DNA of 64,000 bases from Thamnocephalis sphaerospora (lineage: Eukaryota > Zoopagomycota > Zoopagomycetes > Zoopagales > Sigmoideomycetaceae): contig KZ992430.1 in assembly GCA_003614735.1 (NCBI GenBank), positions 19,763 through 83,762 of the forward strand, written 5' to 3'. Shown here piece by piece: positions 52,556 to 64,000 of this stretch; within the stretch, counting starts at the first letter, position 1; each line of letters opens with the position of its first letter. The notes beneath the pieces were generated by a model, which saw only the letters and a list, made by a program, of their open reading frames with translations, was not told the origin of the DNA and did no database searches. The position numbers and the translations under genes were made by a program.

Positions 52556-55500
52556 CTACAGTGGCCCAACGACAGTAGCAGATGTCGGCTGCTCGTTCGG
52601 CGGAGAGTCGCGCTCCAGAACGCTGCGCACGTAACGCCGTGCCTCTGCAGTTGCTTGTAGTCGCAAAACACGTAGAATACATTCCAGCTGGTTGGCTCCA
52701 GAGTCTTCCTTTTTCTTGGCAAGCTGACGGATGGTGCCCAGATTGCGGCGGGCAATAAGACTTTTGCTGCGTCCGACATTGGGCGAGTCTCCATTGCCAG
52801 AGTGAGTAGCGTTCTCCTCCAGCTTGCGATGGCGGTCAATCAACTCTTTCACCGGTAGCTGGTACAGCTCACTGATTAGCACCAACTCGTGATACTTTGG
52901 ACATTCCAACACGCTGCGCGTCAGGCCTGCGCGGCCGTTCTTTTTTTGGAAAACCTGCTTGAGAATCTGCCAGCATGGAGCATCATTGCTGGTTAGCGCG
53001 AGTCTTTAGCTGCCCGTAGAGTCAGCGCCTACCGTAAGGCTGGCCATCAGCACGCCAACTTCTGGCTCCTTTAGCGGCTTCATCTTGGTTGGCTGAGCAG
53101 ATAACGCCGGCACCATGAGCTTCTCCACACTCTGTAGCACTTCCTTCCATATCTGCGTAAACACAGTGGTCGCAACCTTTGGATTAATGGCTTCGCACAG
53201 CATTTTCATGTTCTTGTCCAAATAGCCGTTCAGCGGCTGCAGTGCCTGTTCTGCCAGCTCTTCGGCAGAAAGCGCAGCCCGTTCCGCCATTTCACCCGGC
53301 CGCTGAAGGCTGCTGCGAATTCTATGCCAACCTCCCGACGATGTGCTGCACAATAGTACTGATTGTGATAGGCAATGGCGAATGCGGCCAGACATCTGCA
53401 GAGCATTTCCCAGCGACAGCACGTTAGCCAACTGCCAGCATGATTGTCCGCTGCGACCGTGTTTACCTGGTCCACCGTTACGCGTATCATATCTGCCTGT
53501 GTGCGCTTCAACGTGCGGAATGCCTTGCCAAAGTAAAAGCGAATGTCGTCTTTTTCACCTTCCATGCTGACGCGCACCAGCAGTCGTCCTTGCGGTTGCA
53601 GCTCAAGCCAAATGTCGTGTGCAAAGTAATCCTGGAACAGCGATGGCTGTAGTCGGAAGCTTGCGGTGCCGCACGGCCGCCCCAGTTGGGTGACGGTGGC
53701 TTGAACCTCGACAGCGGCCGAGAGCGGAAAGTCAAACGCTTCGTCCCATCGCGGATTGGCAGCGTCGCCAACTGCGCGCGTGCGTGCCATTTCGACTTCA
53801 CCAGACTGCAGAATTGCGCTTAATGCGCCATCTGAGGTTGGCGACGCCTCCACGCCAGCCAAATTCTCCGCCAGCACAACCTTGACGGTATACAAGTACA
53901 TTGTCTTCTTCTCGGTCAACTGGGGAACAAGAGCCGCCACGTCGCTTTTCTCCAGCACAAAGCCAATTTCATCCACATCTAGGTCGTAGTAGAGCTGATC
54001 TAGCCGCTGTCGCATTTCTTCAATGTTGTTGAGGCAAATGCACGTCTATTCTCGTGCACGACATTGTTAATCTGGCGCGTACGCATGGATAAAAACGCGT
54101 ATTCTGCTTACGTCAACTTTCAAATCGACCATGTGCACATCATCGGAACGTTGCTGCTTGCGAAGTGCATAGGTACGCAGCAGACGGCGTGGTGCGGATT
54201 CTGGTGTCGGCGCACACTTATGCTCATCCTTGGGGCAGCTCTTGACAAACAAGGTGTCCACCAAAGTGCAATACTTTATCACGGCACGACTTATGGCCTG
54301 TACGCTTGGGCACATAAGCAGCAGCTCAAAGCGTTGCCCTTGCCTGGCACACTCACCTTTGCTAGCCTTGTTGTAAACTGCGCTTGTTCCACCTCATCTG
54401 GCCACTTTAGCGACATTAATAAATCAACGCTTTTCTGGATCATCAAGAACAGCTGGTCAACCGAGGGCGAATACAACTGCTCGCTGTCCACAGGCTGGAA
54501 CTGACACGTTGGAATGCAAGTCGTCGTTAGCGCGCTCAATCGGCTACAGCACAAGGAGAAACACCTACGTCGTCAGCTGCAACAGCATTTTCCGCCCAGG
54601 CATTGGCTTGGGCCTCGACATTGTCGAGCCACATATCGACATCGCGGCCAAACCAATTGGTGATTCGGATATTGAGCGTGTCCCTAGACGACTACATCAG
54701 CACAAGATACAACGCGCCGTAGAAAGAAAGGCACCTACGTAAGGCCGTGACTAGTCAGTATGCCTGCCATTTCTCGCACGGCGGCATACAGACGGAACCC
54801 CGGGTACTCCTCGGCAGTGGTGCCTTCCTGCTGATACTCCTCTCTTGTTGGAGCTGGGCGGCTGTCCAGCCCTTCTGACAGCCTTTCCATAAATACACGA
54901 ATAGATGTGGTTACAATGTCGACGCTGTGAAAGATGGAGTAAGCGCCTGATCGTGGATTGTGCCATCCTAGCCTGGCTGCCTTACTCGAGAAGCGGTGCC
55001 GAAAAGCGCCCGCTTAGTGCGGTGATTTCCTCGCGGACTATTTCGACCAGCAGCATCACCTGAGCGATATCGGACATATCGGGAGCCAGACGCATACGCC
55101 GACTAACAGCGCGTGTAATGCGAATGCTCGCCGTATCCTGGATCGGTAAAATGTGTCAATCTCTAGCGCAGAACCTGTCCACTTTACAAATTGCGACATA
55201 CCCGGGCCAGCGGTGTAATGCGCAGATGGTCTCTGCGGAAATCTGGATCCGCATGAAGACGCTCCAATAGGGAGATAGTGGCTGCAATATTTTCATCCTC
55301 TGTGTTCTCGCTCAGCAGTAGATCCTCAAGCTGCTGATGAAGCACCCGATTCAGCTTGACGCGCACCTGGTAAAATAGCCGTCGCTAGTTTGCGTGCAGA
55401 TTAGCATTGGATATGTAGCGAGTTTTGCAAGAGCAGCCTTCTTACGTCGCTTCGTAGAACCGCGTTGCACAGCGCGCCGGCATAGCTCTTTTCGATGGTG

Positions 55501-57309
55501 CTGTAGGCTCGAACGACATGGAAAATAGATACGCCTCCGTCGGTCACATGCTCGCATAGACATTCCAGCAAGCTACGACGGGTCAATCAACGTCAGCGTT
55601 CAACGTCCTCTCTTGCTTGGTTGCCTGCTTACGTTATATCCCGAGTAAGTTGTCCGATGCGCCAGCGAACAGCAATTTCACGCAACAGCTGCACCGACTT
55701 TGGTGACATAAGAGTCCGGCTTGGCGGGAGCACGCCGTGCTCGCGAATCTCCAGTGCCAAGCATGCACGTACGACAGCCCTGTAGCACTCGCGCGGGTAC
55801 TTGGGGATAGAGATGTAGCGCGGAGTGCGCGGGTCCTGCACCAATTGTTTCATACTGCGTGAGCGTCGGCACATGCTATCGAGTTCAAAGCGCAACGAGC
55901 CAGCAAACAAACGCTAAAGGACCCTGTACACCCACCTCGTCAGCAGCATAGGATACGGTGCCGTATTGACTACGCGACAGCTTGGAACCTTCCGCCTGTA
56001 AGCTAATGTCGCGCAACAGGCCTGGGTCTGCGGTTACATTGTAGGCTATCAACTGGTTCAGCTGCTGCACCTCGCCGGTTTTCCACGCAGCATACGCGTC
56101 GGCATTTTCAAAGTCGTCAGGGCACACCACCGGGTGCCCATTATGCTCCAGCGCGATGACGCATCGCTTGTAGTCGTCAATGCCAGCCTGTCGGCATGTG
56201 GTACGCGGTTATCGTGGGGTACGCTCAATACGGTACATGCGCAGCCGGCTCACCTTGGGCGTGCAAGTTACCATGAGCTCCTTGGTGACCATAGCGTGCT
56301 CCAAACGATCCACGTGAAAAACGGCTCGCGTCCATTCAATCAGACCTTCGCTGTCGCGTAGAGGCCCAGATGCGGCAGCGGAGGCGGACGACTCCCGATC
56401 GCCGCTAACCGTCAGCGAGGGCCGGAGACGAGCTCGCGCACCGCGCTCAGGCAACGTGGCACTCATCATACCCTGCCGTTTTGTAGGCGAGGTCAGGCCG
56501 TCAACATCTCCCTTTTCCGGATCCAGTTCCGAGGATTGCACGAGCTTTTGCACGTACTGGGTGTAGTCGACAAACTGATCGACCATGACGCTGATGTCGG
56601 CAGAAGGCGCACACTCGTAGCGCAGGCAGTCGATGGCCTCGTCGCGCAGTACGCGGACGAATGGGAAAGGGTCGCGTGCAGCCGGCAGGCCGCAGTACTG
56701 CAGAAACTCGTAGGCAAGAAAGGCCACCGTGCTGCTCTGCGACATACGGTCCTTGAACGACTGGCGCTTCATCGTCGTCGCCGCAAACGTGGCCAGTCGT
56801 CCTACAATGGCCGGGTCGGATACGCTTAGTGGCGCGACCTTACCGCCAGCTATTTTTGAAAGGCGATGACGAAAGCGGCGCAGAAACTCTTTTGTGAGCG
56901 GCCGAGTTGAGTCGCCGCCCGGTATGCCGCCGCGATGGTCGAGCGCCACCGTCAGCGGCGTAGGGTTCTCGACTGGCGACGATATGGCTGCGGCAGCACT
57001 CTTTGTTAGAGTCAGGGAGAACATTGACGATGGCCGTGGCATAGGAAGCGTCAGCGCACGTGCCTGCGCATCGGCCGGTCCAAGACTAAAGCGCTTTGAT
57101 AGACCGCGCAGACTAAGACGAGTCTCCGAGCGTGTCCGCGGGCTCGCGGCAGGGGCGACGGCAAGCAGCGCACAGCATAGCACAGCGCGATACACCTCAG
57201 CGGGCTTGACGACCACCGGGGGCTCTGGAAGCGCACGCTGAACGCCGCTGAGCACACGGCCCTTGCGTTCGTCGCCCAGCTGCTTGCTGGCGCCGGGTAG
57301 CATGTGCAT
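52556..57309 (-). CDS. ync13: Ync13-like MUN/C2 protein, paralog A (degenerate C2)
   Basis: Fungal UNC13-type protein that links exocytosis and endocytosis at the division site in fission yeast. The ATG at 57309 (MHMLPGASKQLGDERKG) is preferred. Exon 1 carries LTKEFLRRFRHRLSKIA and MKRQSFKDRMSQSSTVAF, then LRDEAIDCLRYEC; many short exons follow. The central helical (MUN) part includes PKYPRECYRAVVRACLALEI. The C2 domain (about complement 53560-53895) reads YTVKVVLAENLAGVEAS and RLQPSLFQDYFAHDIWLELQ, then the MHD-type segment KAFRTLKRTQADMI and the C-terminal RRNLGTIRQLAKKKEDSGA, stop at 52556. It matches the downstream neighbour exon by exon, so it is one of a tandem pair. In its C2 domain the calcium-binding Asp residues are missing. 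Confidence 0.8.
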
Positions 57310-57599
57310 GTGTAGACTGTGGAATTGCAATGGCAGGTGAGTAGGGCTCAGTGCACAAGGTTTGGGTGGTGAATGTGGACGGAAAAGCTAGCGTGCGACC
57401 TTGCTTGCGCACGAACGAGAGGAAAGCTTGGAAACCGTGTTAGGATGATGCTCCGTCGCACAGCCGTCGTCGTCGTCGTCGTCGTCGTCGTCTATGCTGA
57501 CTGCCGACGCCCACAAAGCATATGATCAGACCGGATGCGGCAGCATAAAACACTCATGTAGACACAAACAGCAGAGATAATTGATCGTGTATTGGCATT
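57310..57599. other. Spacer between the two Ync13-like paralogs
   Basis: 290 bp holding the paralog A promoter and the paralog B 3' end, with a CGT trinucleotide repeat. Nothing else seen. Confidence 0.5.
57465..57492 (+). repeat. (CGT)n trinucleotide repeat
   Basis: Nine perfect CGT/GTC units, 28 bp, located between the tandem Ync13-like genes, about 155 bp upstream of the start codon of paralog A. Likely a variable marker between strains. Confidence 0.9.
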
Positions 57600-60500
57600 T
57601 CACTGTGTTGGCGATATGGTTGTTGCACCCGAGGCCAGCGTTATCCTGGTCGGCGCAGGTGGCATCGGTAGCGGGCGGTCATGCTGGTGGCCAGGCGCCA
57701 TCGTGCGCTGTGCAATTGTTGCAACCAGGAAGCCGCGTGCCTCCTTGGACTGACGCAGTCGGAGTACGCGCAGAATGCAGTCCAGCTGATCGGCACCCGT
57801 CTCGCTCTTCTTCTTGGCAAGCTGTCGAATAGTACCCAGGTTGCGCCGTTCCATGATGCTCTTGTTGCGGCGGTTTGCAACAGGGTTGGCCACAGCCGCT
57901 TGCTCCTGATAACGCGCAATTAAATCTTCAGAACTAAGCTGATACATGTCACGAATGGCCTGCAGATTGTGGTATTTTGAGCTCTCCAGCGTTGATATCG
58001 GAATGCCATCACCATCATCGCCACCGTGAAAGTAGGTTTTCAGCAACTATACGCCGTGCATAGCGTAAAACCGGTTAGCGTCAGGCGGCCGTCAATGCGC
58101 GCGGAAGCTGTCGCTCACCTCCAAGCAGGTAAACACCATCTCCACCTCCGTGTTGACCAGTGGCTTCATAGTGGTGGGCTGGTCAGACAGCGGCGGCACA
58201 AGCAGATTCTCAAGATTCTGCAGCATTTCCTTCCAAATCTTGGAAAACACCATTGAAGACACATCTGGACGCAGCAGATTAAATAGCGTGTAGAGGTTCT
58301 TGTCCAGATAGTCGATCAGCGGGTGCAGCGCCTCGTCGCCGTCCACTTCTGTAATCGACATCCGCTTGCCCGACGACGCGCTCGTCCGAAACAAGGATGT
58401 GACCTGCTGCAGTGCTGTGCTGTTCTTCATAGAGCGGAAAAGAACCTTGCGCGACAGGCAGTATCTCACGTAGCCCGACATCTGCAGGAAACAGAGTTAG
58501 TTGGCTGCAGACATCATTGGTCAGCCCATGCCTACGTGCCTCGTCGACAATCATGCGCGCCATGTCGGTCTGTGTGCGCTTCAGCGTGCGGAATGCTTTG
58601 CCAAAGTGGAAGCGAATGTCGTTCTTCTCCCCCTCCATACTAACGCGCACCAGCAGTCGTCCTTGCGGCTGCAGATCTAGCCAGATATCATGGGCCAAAA
58701 AGTCGCCAAACAGCGATGGCTGCAGCCGGAAAATGGCAGTACCGCAAATGTCGTCGCCGCCCACCAGATCCTTGTCAAAGATCGTGGCAAGCACCTCGAT
58801 GGCAGCCGACAAGCGGAATTCAAACGTCTCGTCCCAGCGGGGATTGAGCGTCTCCTGGATGACACGCGTGCGTGCCATCTCCACTTCGCCCGACTGAAGC
58901 ACCACATAGGGGTCGCTGAGGCCGTTCTGATCGCAGTCGGCGAGATTCTCGGCAAGCACCACCTTGACCGTGTAGATGTAGACGGGCGGGCCGATAGACG
59001 AGTCGGTCCGCACATTCTGCTGTGGATTGGTCGAGATGAGATACGCCACTTCGTCAACATCTAGCGTGTCGTACAGCTCGTTGAACCGCTGGCGCACAGC
59101 TTCAATGTTGTTCAGCCTAACACACGACTAAGCGCCATCGTAGCAAAAGCACAGGTAAGCACAGTTGCATGGAATGCTGAGCACTCTTGGGCAGCATGCA
59201 CACTACTCACCTCCGGCTTCAGATCTACAGGCGTGGGGCTATTCTGATCTTTGCTATCATTCGAGCGTGTATAGTCGAACCACGCACGACGCGCATTCAC
59301 CGGGGACGACGGGCGTTCTATCTGCAGCTTTGGCACCAGATCCTGCACAAACAAGCGCTCCATTGACTCGCAGTATTTTTCTACTGCCCGACCAAACACC
59401 TAGAGATCCGCATGTCTAAGCTGCTGATCTGCTACCAAAAGACTCGCGCTGCACCATACCTTGGCAAGTATCGTAACGAAAAGCGCTTGCTGCACCTCAT
59501 TAGGCCAGCAGAGTCCCTCCAAAAAGTCGATCTGCTGCTGAAAGATGGAAAAGAGATCCAGCACAGACGAGGAGTGTCGCTCCGTGTCCGAAATGGGCTC
59601 AAACTAATTGGACGCTTGCGTATTAGCGGTGCGTGCATTGCAATGTACATTTGGCGCTCGCGTCAACAAGAGCAACGTACCTTATCCTCGCGAATCACGT
59701 TCTCCACCCACTCCACCGTCTTGGTCTCGGTCACACGCAGCCAGCCGTACACGTAGCGCGAAAACCACGAAGACACATCCATACTAAGCGATCCTCTGTT
59801 GAACGCAGCGTTGATCAGTCACAGCGCTGTTGGCGGACAGCACGCAAAAAAACGTTACTCACTCTGGACACCGCTTTTTGTACAAATTTTGGAGAGCAAT
59901 CACAGCACGATAGAGCTGGAATGCATTGGCACTTGGCATGCCATCTTCGTCTATGTCTATTGGCTGGTTCACCAAGTTTTCCATCTCCAGCACAAAGTAC
60001 TTGAGGTAAATACCGAGCGAGGTTCCTGCCACATCAACCTCGCTGGATGGGTAGGCGCAGGTTAGACGCCAAATATCTTGCCACTGAGTAGCGCCCCGAC
60101 CTACCCAATGATTGGCACGGGGAATCGGTTGGTCATGCGACTGGTCTCTGTCTGCAGCGCTTCAGCCACCAGCAGCATCTGATCCACCTCTGGTGCATCC
60201 AATGTCTGGCGCAACAGACGCGTCTTGAAACGAGTAAAGCGCTCGCTGGCGGTGTCCTATCAGGTCCAAGTGACCCAGAAATCTTGTAAGCAGCGTGAAG
60301 ATTTCCCGCACGTCAAATCGCCACCTCTACGAGCAGACGCGGCATTACCTCAATAGCCGCCTTGAGCTCGTTCCGACAACCTTGTAGATCCGGATGCGCC
60401 ATGCGGAAGTTCTCATCGTCATGGATATCATCGAGCATGAATAGAATCGGCGACAGCTCGTCCACCGAAGTGTTTTCGGGCGAGTTTAGAGCCGCCGTCA

Positions 60501-62342
60501 GCATGCCAAGCAGTGTACGATTCAGGTGGACGTGAATCTGGAAGAGATAGCGACGCTGCACGCAGAAAACAGTTGGGCGGTGAGCAGTCGAGCGTGCGCT
60601 GTTTTCTCTGCATGCTACCCACATCGGTGTTTGACCATGAATTGTACTCATTGCGAGCCGCATTCTTTCGCATGGTCATGAAGCCTTCTTGCACATGCTC
60701 TACGCACACCATATCCTTGTCGAGGTAGTTGCAAAGATTCTCGATGATGCTACCGAATGGTCTGCATTAGCCACGGGACATCGCCAGCATCAGCAACATC
60801 GGCACTTACGCAAGATCGCGGAACGTCGCACCAAGCCGCCACCGCACGCCGCACTCCTTGAGTAGATTGGTGGACCGGGCAGAAAGAACACGCTGATCGG
60901 GCGGCGTGCGCCCACTAAGCTGCAGCTCGGTCTCCATACACGCGTTGACGAGCATCTTATAGCACTCGCGCGGATTTGGCGGAATAAATGTGTACATAAA
61001 CTGCGGTGCATTCTGTACGCCCACAATGCAGAAATAGCGCAGGAGCAATTGCCCCAAGCGTAAGCATACAACGGCGACAGATCACTCTGCGCGTGCGTGC
61101 AGATTCATGCACGGTCGAGCTCACTGCAGCACATACACTAGGTTGGCCGTGTGCACCTGTATTGCCGTACTCGCGTCCCTGGCCCGGCGCATAGTCGCCG
61201 CCGCCGCTAGTGCGCAAAAGCCGCGGATCCGCCATGACGCTGTGGGTAATCAGCTGATTCAGCTGCTGAATCTCGCGTTTCTTCCACGCCAGGTAGATGG
61301 CGCTGTCATTGAAGTCATCAGGCCGTGCGACCGGATGCGTGTCCTGCTCCGTCGCAGCCAGACAGCGCTTCATGTCCTCAATGGTGGCCTGTGCACACGG
61401 CATCCATCGTTAGCCGCGTCAACGTATCTTTTCTCTCTCTCTCTGGCATTGACCTACCTTTGCTGTACAAGCAGCACGAGACATGCGCGCAGTCTTGTCG
61501 TGCTCGTCCATCTCGACGCCAAGCACCTGCCGCGTCCATGCCACCAAGCCGTCGCTGTCATGAAAGTACACCTCGCTAACCGTGCCAGAGGCCTGCGCAG
61601 ACCCAGTCTGGGCTGCAGGCCTGGAGGGAGCATTCTCATGCATTTTGTGCGCAATCTCGCGCGAATAGCCCTCAAACTGCTGGATCATGGCGGCTACATA
61701 GGGCATGCCCACACAGTCGTACTTGAGGCAGTCGACGGCCTCGTCGGTGAGAACACGTGCATATGGCATCGGATTGAGCATCGCATGGTCACCGCAGAAA
61801 CGGAGAAACTCGGCGCCCAAAAATGCCACTGTGCTATTCTTGTTCATGCGGTCCTTGAAGGCTTGCTGCTTCATCAGCGTTATGGCAAAGTTGGTGAGCG
61901 CACGCGCGATGTACGGATCGGACACTGCAAGCACCACACGCTTTCCCTCGGAGACGCGTGTAAACCGCTTGCGAAACTTGCGCAGAAACTCGCGCGTAAG
62001 CAGTCGCTTGGGGTCGCCCACTGGCTCCGACGGCAACAGCAGCTCGCTTAGAAAGGCGTTAACCTTGTCGGCGCCCCACGACGCAGGGCGCTGCGCTGCT
62101 CCCGAACCAGGTGCGCCATACCCTGGGCCTTGGCTTCCACTGCTCGGGTGGCCTGGCGACGGCAGGTTGGTGCCGGCCACCGCAGACCCGCCAGCGCGGC
62201 CAATTGCCTCGGTGTTTAAAAGTGCACAGCGCAGCACGAAGCGGTAGAGCTCATCGCGGCTTATCTTGGGCGGCGGTGTCGGCAATGCACGCTTTCTACC
62301 GCTGGCTCCGGGGCCACTACCGTCGTCATGAGAGCGCTGCAT
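57600..62342 (-). CDS. ync13: Ync13-like MUN/C2 protein, paralog B
   Basis: Second member of the tandem pair, same strand, 290 bp upstream of paralog A. ATG at 62342 (MQRSHDDGSGPGASGRKRAL). Exon 1: ISRDELYRFVLRCALLNTEA, LLTREFLRKFRKRFTRVSEG, MKQQAFKDRMNKNSTVAFLG, LTDEAVDCLKYDC. Further exons give the MUN core with PPNPRECYKMLVNACMETEL. The C2 domain (about complement 58630-58980) retains DCDQNGLSDPYVVLQ and a FDKDLVGGDDICG loop, the acidic residues expected to bind calcium, then RLQPSLFGDFLAHDIWLDLQ. KAFRTLKRTQTDMARMIVDE and RRNLGTIRQLAKKKSETGAD match paralog A. It has a C-terminal Pro-rich tail absent from A. Intron-dense throughout; middle exon edges not fixed. This copy looks like the ancestral-type protein. 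Confidence 0.82.
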
Positions 62343-62707
62343 GGCTGACCAAACGCCGTGGACCAGTTGCTGGCACAGGGTAACGACGAATGAGGTGAAA
62401 AGTACAGAGCCAAGAGATGTCGGCACGGAAAAGCGGTGGATGGTCAGGTGGGGAACGCAAGGGCAAGAGCGGCGTTTGCGAAAAAGGTCACTCGGCGTAG
62501 CCAGCAAGACCACGACAGCGGAGCAGCCGTGTGGGTATACAAGAAGTGACTGGTTGTAGCGGATAGCAAGTGTGTATTCTCTGAGCAGAAACAAGAAGAG
62601 CGGGCGCAGAGAACAGCCGGCGGCATTGCGGTAACGTTGGTGGTCGCCTTTGCAAATTGTGTAGGAGCAGCACTGGGGTCCTATCAGTGTGCTTGCGCAC
62701 CACCTTG
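62343..62707. other. Paralog B promoter and GAT-gene 3' flank
   Basis: 365 bp between the Ync13-like B start and the GAT-domain gene stop, with no conserved frame. The part near 62560-62600 is purine-rich on +. Confidence 0.5.
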
Positions 62708-64000
62708 TCAGACATTACCACCGCTATGCTTGCTAGACTTGCTGTTCTCCGCTTGCAAATGTGACTGCCACGCGCCAAATGTGAGGTCGCTGAAGGGATC
62801 CTTGCTTGCCGCTGACGACGCCCCAGGCGTGCTCGATGCTTGTCCGCTGCCAGCTGCGGCACTTGAAGCGGAAAAGGCAAACCCGCCTCCAAATGCCTGC
62901 GAAGACAAAGGCGACGGAGATGCTGACGTTGACGATGGCGGCAATACACCACTTGTCGTTGCAGGGACTATACACGCATGTTTTATGAGACGGAGGCAGG
63001 GCAGTACGTGTCACAGCCCATAACACGTACCTGTCGGCTTAAGCGGCGCTTGCTGTGTCCATCCGCTGCCAGAAGCAGGCAGAGCCACCAGCGGCTGCAT
63101 TACTATACCAGCAGATGCTGTGGTCAGCGCAATCGCACAACGATCGTTTGCAGCAGACGACTTACATCCTTGGCCAAATCCACTGGTAGAAGACGGAGGT
63201 GAACCTAGGATGAACTGTCAGCGGCAATGTAACGCTGCCAGATTTGTAACGGACTCGTACCAATCGGCAGCGCAATTTGTCCGAGTTCCGCGGAAGGCGT
63301 TGAGGCATCCTGCACCAGTAGGTACGACCATAAATGTTACAGCCTGCGTTAAAGCGATACATCGAAAATACCACTTACATCGAATGTCAGGCCCAGGAGA
63401 TCGTCCAAGGTAGAAACCGTCTCTGTTGCCTTGGCAGAGGATTCGTCCTGCGTGGTTGCCGCTGCTGCACCCCAGGCAACGGCAGAGCGACCTTGTGCTT
63501 CATCTTCTGGCATGCCCATGTCGATAAGCGACGGCATCTCGGCCGGTGGAGGCTTGCTGATATACACAACCATCGTTAGTGCGCGAAATGCAACCATTGA
63601 CGCCCTCTGGCTACCCACGCAGCTGGCTCTATGACAGGCGCCACACCACGGCGCAGATTTGCATGCTTTTGAATAACATCTAGAATCATGTCGTTCAGCA
63701 GTAGCAACCGCTCTGTGCGTGTAGCAAACAGCGTTAGTCGCACGATGGTAACCGCATTATAGCGTGTACACATGACCATGCTCACTCACCAGTGTTGTCG
63801 CCGTCCTCATTGTCAGTCAACATTTTCTGAATCTTCACCTGAGAGGCCTTGCACTCTCCAACCATCGACTGCCGCGCACATGTTAGCATAGCCAGGCACA
63901 TCAAAAATGGTGACAGGAATACTTGCCTCAAGCTTCGTGCGCTGCGCCCGTTCTTCGCTCGGCTGCAGAGAAGTAACAAAGTCGTTTGCCTTGATAATCT
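62708..64000 (-). CDS. GAT-domain trafficking adaptor, TOM1/GGA/LSB5-like (5' end off window)
   Basis: Partial gene entering from the right edge. The first visible exon (63927-64000) reads PSEERAQRTKLE and splices through a GC-AG intron (63869-63926) to SMVGECKASQVKIQKMLTDN, then through a GT-AG intron to ERLLLLNDMILDVIQKHANL. Three helices of this kind, with a Leu-rich end, resemble the GAT domain of TOM1, GGA and Lsb5 proteins, which bind ubiquitin and Arf. The C-terminal part is low-complexity (Ala, Ser, Gly) with an acidic DDLLGLTFD motif, suggestive of clathrin-type LL(D/G)L binding, and ends in HSGGNV at 62708. A VHS domain would lie outside the window. No GGA-type ear domain is visible, so TOM1/Lsb5-like is preferred. 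Confidence is moderate because the domain is short. Confidence 0.55.
63869..63926 (-). other. GC-AG intron in the GAT-domain gene
   Basis: 58-nt intron with donor GAG/GCAAGT, a GCTAAC branch site 12 nt before the acceptor, and acceptor GGCAG/TCGATG. It keeps the frame between the two GAT helices. Confidence 0.7.

Noticed and set aside
57465-57492. Coding poly-amino-acid tract
   Set aside because: The CGT repeat lies upstream of the paralog A ATG and after the paralog B stop, so it is not translated in the chosen models.

Overview
The window is nuclear DNA from a fungus. It is about 55% GC by eye, gene-dense and intron-rich. Most genes are cut by many short spliceosomal introns (about 50-100 nt) with GTARGT-type donors and a CTAAC-like branch point just before the AG. 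Coding on both strands, single genes with separate promoters, fungal marker genes (Opi3, Vti1, Sse1/Hsp110, a Msn2-type zinc-finger factor, a MedA-type regulator, a Ync13-type MUN/C2 protein, a septin) and AATAAA signals behind several stops all fit. A methylmalonyl-CoA epimerase and an SNAPC3-like snRNA transcription factor are usually missing from well-studied Dikarya yeasts, so I infer an early-diverging lineage (Zoopagomycota, Mucoromycota or a chytrid-like group). The phylum cannot be fixed from the sequence alone.

Layout, left to right. 1-3.3 kb (-): Timeless/Tof1/Swi1, 3' end off the window. 3.3-7.5 kb: long pyrimidine-rich leader, then a MedA-like regulator (+). 7.9-11.4 kb (-): HisRS and, 47 bp upstream of it, an SNAPC3-like protein. 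11.6-12.5 kb (+): Opi3 phospholipid methyltransferase. 12.7-13.9 kb (-): Cdc2/CDK1. 14.2-16.8 kb (+): GlnRS. 17.1-21.9 kb (+): VPS41. 22.15-22.7 kb (-): a small NUFIP1/Rsa1 protein. 22.9-25.2 kb (+): Prp40. 25.6-29.6 kb (-): CLASP. 30.8-31.5 kb (+): methylmalonyl-CoA epimerase, tail-to-tail with an Mgr3-like TPR protein (31.5-32.8 kb, -). 33.1-36.3 kb (+): Hsp110. 36.5-37.7 kb (+): Vti1. 37.8-40.0 kb (+): AP-3 mu. 40.3-41.1 kb (-): a two-ubiquitin/AN1 fusion. 41.1-45.1 kb: 4 kb with no supportable gene. 45.1-46.7 kb (+): C2H2 factor. 47.6-48.0 kb (+): Sdh5/SDHAF2. 48.2-48.9 kb (-): calcineurin B. 49.9-51.3 kb (-): septin with a large acidic insertion. 52.6-62.3 kb (-): two tandem Ync13-like paralogs. 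62.7-64 kb (-): a GAT-domain protein running off the right edge.

The genes are ordinary eukaryotic housekeeping genes with no operon-like pathway cluster. Loose themes are membrane traffic (VPS41, Vti1, AP-3 mu, GAT protein, Ync13 pair), where Vti1, AP-3 and VPS41 all belong to the Golgi-to-vacuole route; cytokinesis and cytoskeleton (septin, CLASP, Ync13, CDK1); and mitochondrial proteins (HisRS, MCEE, Mgr3-like, Sdh5). I see no transposon, CRISPR array, rRNA or tRNA gene. I found no convincing wholly new system. The most unusual items are the asymmetric Ync13 tandem duplication, the acidic-insert septin, three apparent GC-AG introns, the PSTAMRE variant in CDK1, and the ubiquitin-AN1 fusion. 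Exon boundaries were inferred by hand from splice motifs plus reading-frame and family continuity; no alignment or transcript data were available.
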